DNA of 64,000 nt from assembly GCF_007993935.1 (NCBI RefSeq), contig NZ_VITY01000019.1, positions 1 through 64,000 of the forward strand, read 5' to 3'. Each line of letters opens with the position of its first letter. Within the stretch, counting starts at the first letter, position 1. Shown in pieces: positions 51,391-59,074 of the stretch. Source of the DNA: Bradyrhizobium macuxiense. Lineage in GTDB: Bacteria; Pseudomonadota; Alphaproteobacteria; Rhizobiales; Xanthobacteraceae. The notes below the pieces were generated by a model. It saw only the letters and a list, made by a program, of their open reading frames with translations. It was not told the DNA's origin and did not search any database. Position numbers and translations under genes: made by a program.

Positions 51391-51475
51391 CTGATTTGCC
51401 CGACGTGTCAAGGCGCCCGTGTCGGACGCCGGCAGCCCGCCGGCTCCTTTGCATGGGGTTGTTTTCGATATTTTT
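51391..51475. repeat. Possible recurrent intergenic element (CTGATTTGCCCGACGTGTCA ... TTTCGATATTTTT)
   Basis: The start CTGATTTGCCCGACGTGTCA and end GCATGGGGTTGTTTTCGATA TTTTT are, from memory, conserved in a sequence scattered through bradyrhizobial intergenic regions; the middle contains the inverted pair GCCGGCAGCCCGCCGGC. Only one copy is in this window, so the call rests on recollection. The final T-run after a GC-rich stem would also suit an sRNA end. Confidence 0.35.
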
Positions 51476-51505
51476 GGCCCCACGCATCCGCGGCGGCTGC
51501 AAAGG

Positions 51506-51549
51506 GGAACAGGGCGCGCCGCCGATGCGTTCGCAGTGTGCCCTGTTCC
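51506..51549. repeat. Inverted repeat GGAACAGGGC/GCCCTGTTCC
   Basis: A perfect 10-bp inverted repeat with a 24-base loop, 33 bp upstream of the candidate ECF promoter. It could be a terminator-like hairpin or an operator; there is no T-run. Confidence 0.4.
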
Positions 51550-51581
51550 GTCGTCCAGCCCGAAAATAATTCCCCACCCCA

Positions 51582-51608
51582 TGTCGATCCGGTTCGTGCC
51601 GGATCGTC
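51582..51608 (+). promoter_or_regulatory. Candidate ECF42-type promoter of the DGPF gene
   Basis: TGTCGA (51582-51587) and CGTC (51605-51608) are 17 bp apart and 65 bp before the start codon. As I recall, characterised ECF42 sigma factors recognise TGTCGA at -35 and a CGTC/CGAC-like -10 upstream of DGPF genes. The ECF42-like gene is the second gene downstream. Confidence 0.5.
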
Positions 51609-51672
51609 GTCACCAATAGCGAGCAGGTCTTGCGGCGGTGATCGTCGCTTCTCGCCCAACAGGAGTTTTCCG

Positions 51673-52068
51673 ATGCGTTTCATGTATATCGTCACCTCCC
51701 CGCAGCCCCCCGGGCCGCCGACGCCGGCCCTGATGGAGGCGATGGGCAAGCTCGCCGAGCGCGAGATCAAGGCCGGCCGCATGATCGACACCGGCGGGCT
51801 GCTGCCGGTCGCGACGGGTGCCCAGGTCCGCATCACCGACGGCAAGCTCAACGTCATCGACGGGCCGTTCGTCGAGGCCAAGGAGATGATCGGCGGTTAC
51901 GCGATCTTCGAGCTGCGCAACAAGGAAGAGGCGGTGGCCGCCGCCGTCGAATTCATGCAACTGCACAAGGAGCATATGCCGGGCTGGGAAGGGACCTGCG
52001 AGGTGCGCCACCTCGCGACCCCAGGCGTTGACGTCGCCTGCCAGGCCGATGTGTCCGCCATCGCTTGA
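51673..52068 (+). CDS. YciI/DGPF-family protein
   Basis: A 131-residue small ferredoxin-fold protein. The segment VIDGPFVEAKEMIGGYAIFELRNKEEAV contains the DGPF(A/V)E-KE motif that names the DGPF family. ATG 51673 follows AGGAG at 8 bp. DGPF genes are almost always next to an ECF42 sigma factor gene, as here (85 bp downstream), and are regulatory targets of it. Biochemical role unknown; suggested partner or modulator in stress signalling. Confidence 0.9.
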   Translation: MRFMYIVTSPQPPGPPTPALMEAMGKLAEREIKAGRMIDTGGLLPVATGAQVRITDGKLNVIDGPFVEAKEMIGGYAIFELRNKEEAVAAAVEFMQLHKEHMPGWEGTCEVRHLATPGVDVACQADVSAIA

Positions 52069-52155
52069 TGCGTAGCGGACAGGGCGCTTTCAAGCGAAGC
52101 GGCCTCCGGTTCGCGTGAAGACAACGCGTCCAGGCCACAATGCAGGTCGGCGGTG

Positions 52156-53439
52156 ATGACGGCCGCCGACATCCAGGCCACCATCCTTGCGGTGTGGCGC
52201 ATCGAGCAGCCGCGGCTGATCACCAGCCTGTCGCGGATGCTGCGCGACGTGCCGCTCGCCGAGGATCTGACCCAGGAAGCGCTGGTCGCCGCGCTTGAGC
52301 ACTGGCCGGCCGACGGCGTGCCCGAAAAGCCCGGCGCCTGGCTGATGGCGACCGCCAAACGGCGTGCGCTCGATCACTTCAGGCGCAACAGCATGCTGAT
52401 CGGCAAGCACGGCATGCTGGCGCATGATCTGGCGCGGGAGCAGGAGACCATGCCCGATTTCGAATCCGCGCTCGACGACGATATCGGCGACGAGTTGCTG
52501 CGGCTGATCTTCACCGCCTGCCATCCGCTGCTGTCGCGCGAGGCGCGCGCCGCGCTGGCGCTGCGGATGATCTGCGGCCTCACCACCGAGGAGATCGCCC
52601 GCGCCTTCCTGCAGGCGGAAGCGACCATCGCCCAGCGCATCGTGCGCGCCAAGCGCACGCTGTCGGAATCCGGCCTCGCCTATGAGACGCCGCGCGGCGC
52701 GGCGCTGTCCGAGCGGCTCGCCTCGGTGCTCGAGGTTACTTATTTGATCTTCAACGAGGGCTATACCGCTGCGCGCGGCGACGAATGGCTGCGGCCGCAG
52801 CTCTGCGACGAGGCGCTGCGGATCGGCCGCGTGCTGACCTCGATCGCGCCGTCGGAGCCGGAGGCGCACGGATTGCTGGCGCTGATGGAGTTCAACGCCT
52901 CGCGGATGGCGGCGCGCACCGATGCGGCCGGCGAGCCGATCCTCTTGATGGACCAGAACCGCGCGCTGTGGGATCGCCTGCAGATCCGCCGCGGGCAGCT
53001 GGCGCTGGCGCGCGCCCGCGAGCTCGGCGGCGCCGGCGGCTTCTACGCCCTGCAGGCTGCGATCGCCGCCTGCCACGCCGAGGCCGATGCGCCCGGCGCG
53101 ACCGACTGGCGCCGCATCGCCGCGCTGTACGGCGATCTCGCCGCGCTGCTCGACTCGCCCATCATCGAGCTCAACCGCGCGGTTGCGATCGGCATGGCGG
53201 AAGGGCCGCAGGCCGCGCTTGCGATCGTCGACGGTCTCGCCGATGAGCCGGCGCTGAAATCCTATCACCTGCTGCCGAGCGTGCGCGGCGATCTGCTGCA
53301 TCGCCTAAGCCGCTTCGCGGAGGCGCACACGGCGTTCGAGACCGCCGCCGCATTGGCCGGCAACGCGCGCGAGCGTGAGTTTCTCAAGCGCCGCGCCGCC
53401 GCCGCTGCACGTGCGGCGCAGGACCACGGGCGGCGCTGA
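52156..53439 (+). CDS. ECF sigma factor, ECF42-like with long C-terminal extension
   Basis: A 427-residue RNA polymerase sigma factor. Region 2 is RLITSLSRMLRDVPLAEDLTQEALVAALEHWP...ATAKRRALDHFRR, and region 4 RAALALRMICGLTTEEIARAFLQAEATIAQRIVRAKRTL. The remaining 230 residues (LASVLEVTYLIFNEGYTAARGDEWLRPQLCDEALRI... LDSPIIELNRAVAIGMAEGPQAAL) are the TPR-like extension (DUF6596 type) found only in the ECF42 group and thought to control its activity in place of an anti-sigma factor. ATG 52156 or GTG 52153 is the start. Likely transcribes the adjacent DGPF gene and itself. Confidence 0.9.
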   Translation: MTAADIQATILAVWRIEQPRLITSLSRMLRDVPLAEDLTQEALVAALEHWPADGVPEKPGAWLMATAKRRALDHFRRNSMLIGKHGMLAHDLAREQETMPDFESALDDDIGDELLRLIFTACHPLLSREARAALALRMICGLTTEEIARAFLQAEATIAQRIVRAKRTLSESGLAYETPRGAALSERLASVLEVTYLIFNEGYTAARGDEWLRPQLCDEALRIGRVLTSIAPSEPEAHGLLALMEFNASRMAARTDAAGEPILLMDQNRALWDRLQIRRGQLALARARELGGAGGFYALQAAIAACHAEADAPGATDWRRIAALYGDLAALLDSPIIELNRAVAIGMAEGPQAALAIVDGLADEPALKSYHLLPSVRGDLLHRLSRFAEAHTAFETAAALAGNAREREFLKRRAAAAARAAQDHGRR

Positions 53440-53545
53440 CGGCTTCGCGATCCCTGACGCAGGCCTTGAGCTCAGGCCCATCGATCGCGTAGCCCGCGCT
53501 TCACCACCAACCCGACCGACACCACTGCTGCCGTGCAGCGCTGGG

Positions 53546-53983
53546 TTAAGCGTTAGGTCCAACCGGCGCGGCCTTGCCGCGCAGCCCCCACAGCAGCAGG
53601 ACCGATGCCGCGATGATCGCAAGGCCGATCGAGATGAATCCCGCGGTCACCAGCGTCTCCTGCCACGGCGCGGCACCGCGTCCGGCCGCGGTGACCGGCG
53701 AGAGCGCGCCGGTCCCGAGCACGGCGGCGAGCGTCGTCACGGCCCAGTTGCCATAGGTCCCGCAGAGCAGCGCCCAGTAGGCGAAAGCGCGCGGACCGGA
53801 CGCCAGCCTGACCTCGCTCCAGATTGCCCCGACCGCGAGCAGGAAGGTGCCGTTCATCACGCCTTCGAGATGCGCCGTGAGCGCCATCCGCACATTGGTG
53901 AAGTGCTGCTCGGCAAGGCCGGTCAACAGCCCGATCAGGAACAAGGCCATGCCGTGAAACAGCAGCCGCCGCCGATAATCCAT
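53546..53983 (-). CDS. Hydroxylaminobenzene-mutase-like membrane protein
   Basis: A 145-residue integral membrane protein with four hydrophobic segments. RLLFHGMALFLIGLLTGLAE, FTNVRMALTAHLEGVMNGTFLLAVGAIW, ALLCGTYGNWAVTTLAAVLGTG and FISIGLAIIAASVLLLWGLRG follow the pattern of HabA/HabB hydroxylaminobenzene mutases (which rearrange hydroxylaminobenzene to 2-aminophenol) and related uncharacterised proteins. Start ATG 53983. Whether it has mutase activity is open. Confidence 0.7.
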   Translation of the reverse strand: MDYRRRLLFHGMALFLIGLLTGLAEQHFTNVRMALTAHLEGVMNGTFLLAVGAIWSEVRLASGPRAFAYWALLCGTYGNWAVTTLAAVLGTGALSPVTAAGRGAAPWQETLVTAGFISIGLAIIAASVLLLWGLRGKAAPVGPNA

Positions 53984-54252
53984 TCCCGCCCCCCTCAAAT
54001 GATCGCCCGGTCAATGGCCGATCATAGCAGACAAGTACGAGGACGCCCGTCAGTGACCTGGGGTCGCGGTGGCGGGTCTTGCAATGAGCCGGGTGTGCAG
54101 CGCCGCGGGGGCGGCCGGCTCACGGCGGAAGCGGACCGGGGTTGCCCCAGAACCAGATGGACCACGGCCTGCCGCAAAAGCCCGGCGGTTGTTGCCGGCG
54201 GCAACCTATGACACCATCCCGATTCCGGTTTGTTTTTGACTTTTGGAAGCCT

Positions 54253-55281
54253 ATGCCGCGTCGCAAATATGCCTGGGAGAACCTTACGGACGAGCAGTTG
54301 CTCCAGCAGCGCCTCTGCAATCTGAGGGTTGCAGTCGAAGGCACCTGGATCGCGGATTGTGTCAGCACGCTCTACGAGGAGCTCGAAGAGCGCGGCATCC
54401 GGTTGCGGCCGCACACCTGGATATCGAGCGAATGGTTCAGCCCGGCGGATGTGCCCGGCATCGCGATTCCGTTTTATCTGGCCCATCCCCGCCTGATGAA
54501 GCTCGAGAAGAAGATGATGCTCGACGTCGAGGGCGCCTCGTGGTCCGAATGCATGGCCATTCTCCGCCACGAGGCGGGCCACGCCGTGCAGCACGGCTAC
54601 CAGCTGCAACGGCGCCGGCGCTGGCAGCAGCTGTTCGGTCCGTCGTCGCAGCACTACCCGCGCTACTATCGGCCCAATCCGGCCAGCCGCAATTATGTCC
54701 AGCATCTTCGGCTCTGGTACGCACAGAGCCATCCTGACGAGGATTTCGCCGAGACCTTCGCGGTGTGGCTGCGGCCGCGCTCGAACTGGCGGACGCGGTA
54801 TGCCGGCTGGCCGGCGCTGAAGAAGCTCGAATATGTCGACGAGCTGATGGGCGAGATCGCCGGCAAGCGGCCGCTGCTTGCGACGCGCGAGCGCGTCGAT
54901 CCGCTGCGTGAGCTCAAGCAGACGCTCGGCGAGCACTACAAGAAGAAGCAGGCGTTCTATGCGTTCACGCCGCCGAAGACCTATGACCGCGATCTGTCCA
55001 AGCTGTTCTCCGCCGATCCGCGGCATCAACGGTATCAGCCAGCTGCGGTGTTCATCAGGCGGCATCGTGCTCATATCAGGCAGCTGGTCGCGCGCTGGAC
55101 CGGCGAGAACCAGCTGACGCTCGATGCCGTGCTCGACGACATGATATCGCGCTGCCGCGAGCTTAATCTGCGTGCCGTCGGCCCCGAGCAGAAGCTCGTG
55201 ACCAACTTCATCATCCTGCTGACCGCCAAGACCATGCACGCGCTGTTCGGCCCATCGCGCCGTAAATGGATCGCGCTATGA
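54253..55281 (+). CDS. Putative zinc-binding metallopeptidase
   Basis: A 342-residue cytoplasmic protein with the zinc motif CMAILRHEAGHAVQHGY: His-Glu-x-x-His (HEAGH) plus a downstream acidic segment SHPDEDFAETFAVWL (E-x-F-AE-x-FA) that would supply the third ligand, the arrangement of gluzincin-like putative peptidases (PF15887-type). The C-terminal third is helical and basic. ATG 54253 starts MPRRKYAWENLTDEQLLQQRL. The next gene, an ATP-grasp ligase, begins inside its stop (ATGA), so the two are tightly coupled. Substrate unknown. The gap 53999-54252 holds nothing recognised. Confidence 0.8.
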   Translation: MPRRKYAWENLTDEQLLQQRLCNLRVAVEGTWIADCVSTLYEELEERGIRLRPHTWISSEWFSPADVPGIAIPFYLAHPRLMKLEKKMMLDVEGASWSECMAILRHEAGHAVQHGYQLQRRRRWQQLFGPSSQHYPRYYRPNPASRNYVQHLRLWYAQSHPDEDFAETFAVWLRPRSNWRTRYAGWPALKKLEYVDELMGEIAGKRPLLATRERVDPLRELKQTLGEHYKKKQAFYAFTPPKTYDRDLSKLFSADPRHQRYQPAAVFIRRHRAHIRQLVARWTGENQLTLDAVLDDMISRCRELNLRAVGPEQKLVTNFIILLTAKTMHALFGPSRRKWIAL

Positions 55282-56312
55282 AACACCTTCGCATCCTGGT
55301 GCTCATGCATCCCGACTGTGTGCCTCCCGAGAGCAGCGATGGATACTCCGCGCGGGAGATCAATGAGTGGAAGACCGAATACGACGTCGTGAGCACGCTG
55401 CGCGCGGCCGGCCATGAGGTTCGTCCGCTCGGCGTGCAGGAAGAAATCAAGCCGGTACGCGACGAGATCGAAGGCTTCAAGCCGCACATCGTGTTCACGT
55501 TGCTGGAGGAGTTTCACTACGACGTCGTGTATGACCAGCACATCGCGAGCTATCTCGAGCTGATGAAGATCCCGTACACCGGGTGCAACCCGCGCGGCCT
55601 GATCCTGGCGCGCGGCAAGGATTTGTCCAAGACGCTGGTGCATCATCGCCGGGTCCCGGTGCCGGCCTTCGCCGTGTTCCCGATGCGCCGCAAGGTCAAG
55701 CGCCCGCCGCGTCTCGAGCTGCCGCTGATCGTCAAGAGCCTGAGCAGCGACGGATCGCTCGGCATCTCGCAGGCGTCGATCGTCGATACCGACGAGAAAC
55801 TCGCGGAGCGCGTCGCCTTCATCCATGAGCGGATCGGAACGGCCGCGATCGCCGAGCAGTTCATCGAGGGCCGCGAGCTCTACGTCGGCGTGCTCGGCAA
55901 CAACCGGCTGCGGGTGCTGCCGGTGTGGGAATTGAAATTCGGCAGCATGGGCGGCCCCGGCGCGCGGCATATCGCGACCGAAAAGGCCAAGCACGATACC
56001 AGCTATCAGGAGCGCATCGGGATTGCGGATGGCCCGGCCGACGACCTCACGCCGGAACTATCCGCCCACATTCAGCGGCTGGCGAAACGCATCTACCGGA
56101 CCCTGGGACTCGACGGCTACGCGCGCATCGACTTCCGCCTGTCCACCAATGGCGTGCCGTATTTCATCGAAGCCAATCCCAATCCCGAGATCGCCAAGAG
56201 CCAGGAGTTCGCGACGGCCGCCGGGCATGATGGGCTCGATTACCCGGGTCTGTTGAACCGGATCGTGACGCTCGGAATCAGCCGCGCCAAGGCCGGCGTA
56301 TCCCTGGGCTGA
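55278..56312 (+). CDS. D-Ala-D-Ala-ligase-like ATP-grasp protein
   Basis: A 344-residue ATP-grasp ligase. IPYTGCNPRGLILARGKDLSKTLVHH is the start of the central domain; LPLIVKSLSSDGSLGISQAS supplies the ATP lysine and glycine-rich loop; VAEQFIEGRELYVGVLGN-like AIAEQFIEGRELYVGVLGNN follows; and DGYARIDFRLSTNGVPYFIEANPNPEI carries the Mg-binding Asp, Glu and Asn. It lacks the D-Ala-binding details of true Ddl and no cell-wall genes are near. Its stop-start overlap with the metallopeptidase implies a shared pathway in which one enzyme makes and the other cleaves an amide or peptide bond. Confidence 0.85.
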   Translation: MKHLRILVLMHPDCVPPESSDGYSAREINEWKTEYDVVSTLRAAGHEVRPLGVQEEIKPVRDEIEGFKPHIVFTLLEEFHYDVVYDQHIASYLELMKIPYTGCNPRGLILARGKDLSKTLVHHRRVPVPAFAVFPMRRKVKRPPRLELPLIVKSLSSDGSLGISQASIVDTDEKLAERVAFIHERIGTAAIAEQFIEGRELYVGVLGNNRLRVLPVWELKFGSMGGPGARHIATEKAKHDTSYQERIGIADGPADDLTPELSAHIQRLAKRIYRTLGLDGYARIDFRLSTNGVPYFIEANPNPEIAKSQEFATAAGHDGLDYPGLLNRIVTLGISRAKAGVSLG

Positions 56313-56319
56313 CCGAGCT

Positions 56320-56592
56320 TCAGAGACTGCGCTGCATGGTGTGGCGCCGCGCGTCCCTGGCGAGGAACATCGCAAACGTTTCCCTAACACGCGCCGCCGG
56401 TGTCGCTTCGGTCGCGGCCATGGAAACCGCGGCCGCGGTCGAACGAAACGCATCCGGTTCCGGCCACCGCCGTGCGATGATGTCGTTTACCGGAACCGCC
56501 AACAGGATACTGTCGCTGCGGCAGGTATCGTAGACGTACAAACCGGCAAGAAAAATCGATACGGCAACAAGGATCGTCCTGAAAATCGGCAT
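56320..56592 (-). CDS. Hypothetical exported protein, 90 residues
   Basis: Start ATG 56592 after AGAGGCG. A single N-terminal hydrophobic segment (FRTILVAVSIFLAGLYVY) followed by a hydrophilic region of about 65 residues. DTCRSDSILLAVPVNDIIARRWPEPDAFRS suggests a short periplasmic tail; it may be a signal anchor. Convergent with the ATP-grasp gene. No family recognised. Confidence 0.6.
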   Translation of the reverse strand: MPIFRTILVAVSIFLAGLYVYDTCRSDSILLAVPVNDIIARRWPEPDAFRSTAAAVSMAATEATPAARVRETFAMFLARDARRHTMQRSL

Positions 56593-56811
56593 TGTGTTTG
56601 CGCCTCTTGATTGAGGCGAACAATGCCCGGCGACGGTGAACCGCGCGTTTAGCTGTCGGCTCGATCGGCCAGTACGGTTCCCGCTTGGTGAACGCGATGC
56701 ATAAACCGTTCGCTTACCAACGCCTTCAAGGTTGCGGCAACCAGCTTTCCTCACCAGCCCGCAAGGAGTCTCTGGCATCAAGGGATCAAGAAAAAGACTG
56801 AGGAGGCCACT

Positions 56812-56925
56812 ATGTTCGTCGCCATTCGAGTCATGATCCTGATCGCCAGTGCCTATGCCGGCTCGGCCGTCGCAGAGATGCAGTTCGCGCCGCTGCCGAA
56901 CCTTGCGGCGTCGTCCGCGCCGTAG
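56812..56925 (+). CDS. Small hydrophobic protein, 37 residues
   Basis: ATG TTC GTC ... CCG TAG gives 37 residues with a hydrophobic N-terminal half (FVAIRVMILIASAYAGSAVA) resembling a signal peptide or membrane segment and a short polar tail MQFAPLPNLAASSAP. The ribosome-binding site GAGGAGG at 6 bp is the strongest evidence. Unknown function; a signal-peptide remnant is an alternative. The 219 bp upstream show no gene. Confidence 0.5.
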   Translation: MFVAIRVMILIASAYAGSAVAEMQFAPLPNLAASSAP

Positions 56926-56979
56926 GATTGGCGAGCGACGCTTCTTTCACCGCGCCATCTTGACGCCGGGTGGGCGTCA

Positions 56980-57597
56980 TCAGCGCGCGGCTGCGGCAAC
57001 TCCGATTGCGCGGGCTGCATTTTCCGTCATCCGGGTCGCCGTCAGTCGCAGGAAATACAGCGACAGTCCTGGATTGCGTTCGCACAGTTTCCTCAGCGCA
57101 CCGTCGCTGATCCACAGCAGATCCACGTCGGTCGCGGCGAGCGCCGTCTGGGTGCGGCGCCGTTCGAGGGAGAACAGTCCGATCTCTCCGAACAATTCGC
57201 CCGCCGATACCCCGCGATCGATTTCGGGAAACCTGACATCGCCCGATACGACCATGTACAGCAGATCGGCATCGTCACCTTTGTTGAAGATCGTCTCTCC
57301 CGCCTTGACGTGCTTCGGCCGCATGAACGGTTGCAGCCAGCTCGGGGAAAGATCAGTCGATGCGGCGAGCTTCGCCTTGCGAAGCAGCCGGACCATCTGG
57401 AACAGCAGCAGCACGTTGAGCGGCAACAGAATGACGTGCAGGGCGAGCACCGGGTAGATCCGGGCGCCCAGGCCGTAGCTGATGAATGCCAGATTGCTGC
57501 ATATGGCCACAGAGCGCAGGCTCAACATGGTGCTCATGCAGAACGTCAGCAATACGAGAGCCGACGCCAGGTAACCCAAGCCATCGATCAATGTCAT
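56980..57597 (-). CDS. Membrane protein with cyclic-nucleotide-binding domain
   Basis: A 205-residue protein: three hydrophobic segments in the first 75 residues (LASALVLLTFCMSTMLSL, VAICSNLAFISYGLGARIYPVLALHVILLPLNVLLLF) and then a cNMP-binding/CRP-like sensory domain (KHVKAGETIFNKGDDADLLYMVVSGDVRFPEIDRGVSAGELFGEIGLFSLERRRTQTALAATDVDLL). The phosphate-binding cassette GELFGEIGLFSLERRRT keeps the Arg that contacts the cyclic phosphate. There is no DNA-binding domain. The layout resembles Popeye-domain-like proteins; probably a membrane sensor of cAMP or cGMP. Confidence 0.82.
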   Translation of the reverse strand: MTLIDGLGYLASALVLLTFCMSTMLSLRSVAICSNLAFISYGLGARIYPVLALHVILLPLNVLLLFQMVRLLRKAKLAASTDLSPSWLQPFMRPKHVKAGETIFNKGDDADLLYMVVSGDVRFPEIDRGVSAGELFGEIGLFSLERRRTQTALAATDVDLLWISDGALRKLCERNPGLSLYFLRLTATRMTENAARAIGVAAAAR

Positions 57598-57834
57598 GAC
57601 AGCGCCCACTTAAAAATGAATTGCAAGAAACGCGATCTGAAAACGATCGGTAACGTATACCAGAGCTCTCATTTTCTTGGGGGAAATGAGTCTGGCCGGC
57701 GTGTCACGCGGAGCGTGACGCATCGCGGTGCGTTTGGAGGCGGATCGCCTCCGGCGCCTTCTGTTGCCCGACGCAGTGCAGCGAAACACATGTTGGAACT
57801 TCGCGGCCTTCTGTGGCTTGACGGAAGGGTGGCC

Positions 57835-58848
57835 ATGTTGGGATGCGCGATGTTCCGACGTTTTGCCTTAGCAGGTTTTGCCGCTGCCCTCTTGTTCTTG
57901 TCGACCACGCCCGTGGTTGCAGCAGGTCTCGATGCCGCCTCGATCAATGACGCCGCGGCGCCGCCGACAAGATTGCCGGACCGTCAACAGCTCAGCCCTT
58001 CCATTGCCAGGCTCGAGATCCTGCTCGATCGCGCGCATTTCTCCCCCGGGGAGATCGACGGCAAGTTCGGGGAGAACGCGCAGAAGGCGCTCGCGGCATT
58101 CGCCGAGGCCAATGGATTGTCCTTCGACAAGGCGGTGACGGCGGATCTCTGGACCAGGCTCGTCGCCGCCAGCGAAGGCGCCGCGGTCGTCACCTATACG
58201 ATTGTCGATGCCGACGTGAAAGGTCCGTTCCTGAACAAGGTCCCCGTGAAGATGGAGAGCATGAAGGACCTGCCGGCGCTGAACTACACCAGCCCGCGCG
58301 AAGCGCTGGCCGAGAAATTCCACATGAGCGAGGCGTTGCTGCAGGCACTCAATCCAGGCCAGAAGTTCGATAAGCCCGGTGACAGCATTGCGGTTGCGAA
58401 CGTGCTCGACACCGAAAAGCCGGCGCCGGTCGCGCGTATCGAGGTCGACAAGACGAGGCAGACGTTGCGGACCTTCGATGCCGCGGGGAAGCTCATCGCC
58501 TTCTATCCCGCGACGGTCGGCAGCACGGAGAAGCCGACGCCGAGCGGCACGCTGAAGGTGACGGCGATCAACAAGAATCCGACCTATCACTACAATCCAA
58601 AATACAAGTTCAAGGGCGTCAAATCGAAGAGGCCGTTCACGATCAAGCCCGGCCCGAACAACCCGGTCGGCGTGGTGTGGATCAACCTCTCGGGGGAGGG
58701 TTACGGAATCCACGGCACCGGCAATCCCGGCAAGATCTCCAAGGCCGAATCCCATGGCTGCGTCCGGCTCACGAACTGGGACGCGCTCAGGGTCGCGGCC
58801 GGTGTCGCCAAGGGCACGCCGGTTGCGTTCGTGGAGAGCTCGCGATAG
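57835..58848 (+). CDS. L,D-transpeptidase (YkuD) with peptidoglycan-binding and LysM-like regions
   Basis: A 337-residue exported cell-wall enzyme. Start ATG 57835 follows GGAAGGG; ATG 57850 is an alternative. Signal peptide FRRFALAGFAAALLFLSTTP. Next a peptidoglycan-binding domain (SIARLEILLDRAHFSPGEIDGKFGENAQKALAAFAEANGLS), a LysM-like stretch (SPREALAEKFHMSEALLQALNPG) and the YkuD domain with the catalytic HGTGNPGKISKAESHGCVRL, that is, His, Ser and Cys of the SHGC(V/I)R motif. Forms 3-3 cross-links or attaches proteins to peptidoglycan. Monocistronic. Confidence 0.9.
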   Translation: MLGCAMFRRFALAGFAAALLFLSTTPVVAAGLDAASINDAAAPPTRLPDRQQLSPSIARLEILLDRAHFSPGEIDGKFGENAQKALAAFAEANGLSFDKAVTADLWTRLVAASEGAAVVTYTIVDADVKGPFLNKVPVKMESMKDLPALNYTSPREALAEKFHMSEALLQALNPGQKFDKPGDSIAVANVLDTEKPAPVARIEVDKTRQTLRTFDAAGKLIAFYPATVGSTEKPTPSGTLKVTAINKNPTYHYNPKYKFKGVKSKRPFTIKPGPNNPVGVVWINLSGEGYGIHGTGNPGKISKAESHGCVRLTNWDALRVAAGVAKGTPVAFVESSR

Positions 58849-59074
58849 CGCGACGAGCGCAGGACCTGACGCCGGTATCGCCGGTTGCCAACGTCGTCCC
58901 GTGTCATTGCCGCGTCGCGGAACGATGTCGACCGCGCGATGCGCGTCCGTGCCTTTGAAGCCATGCGGAAGACGCAACCGGCCGCGCGCACGCCAACCGT
59001 CCCGCATGGTTGCCATGGGCCGCTCTCCGGCTGATGATGCGCAAAACGGATCAAAGCCGATCGAGAGGAAGCGA

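Noticed and set aside
50944..51672. Long 5' extension of the DGPF protein frame
   Set aside because: It would overlap the Inh-domain gene and pass through a family A repeat; AGGAG before ATG 51673 fixes the start.
57310..57834. 5' extension of the L,D-transpeptidase frame
   Set aside because: Antisense to the cNMP-binding membrane protein gene; the signal peptide begins at 57835 or 57850.
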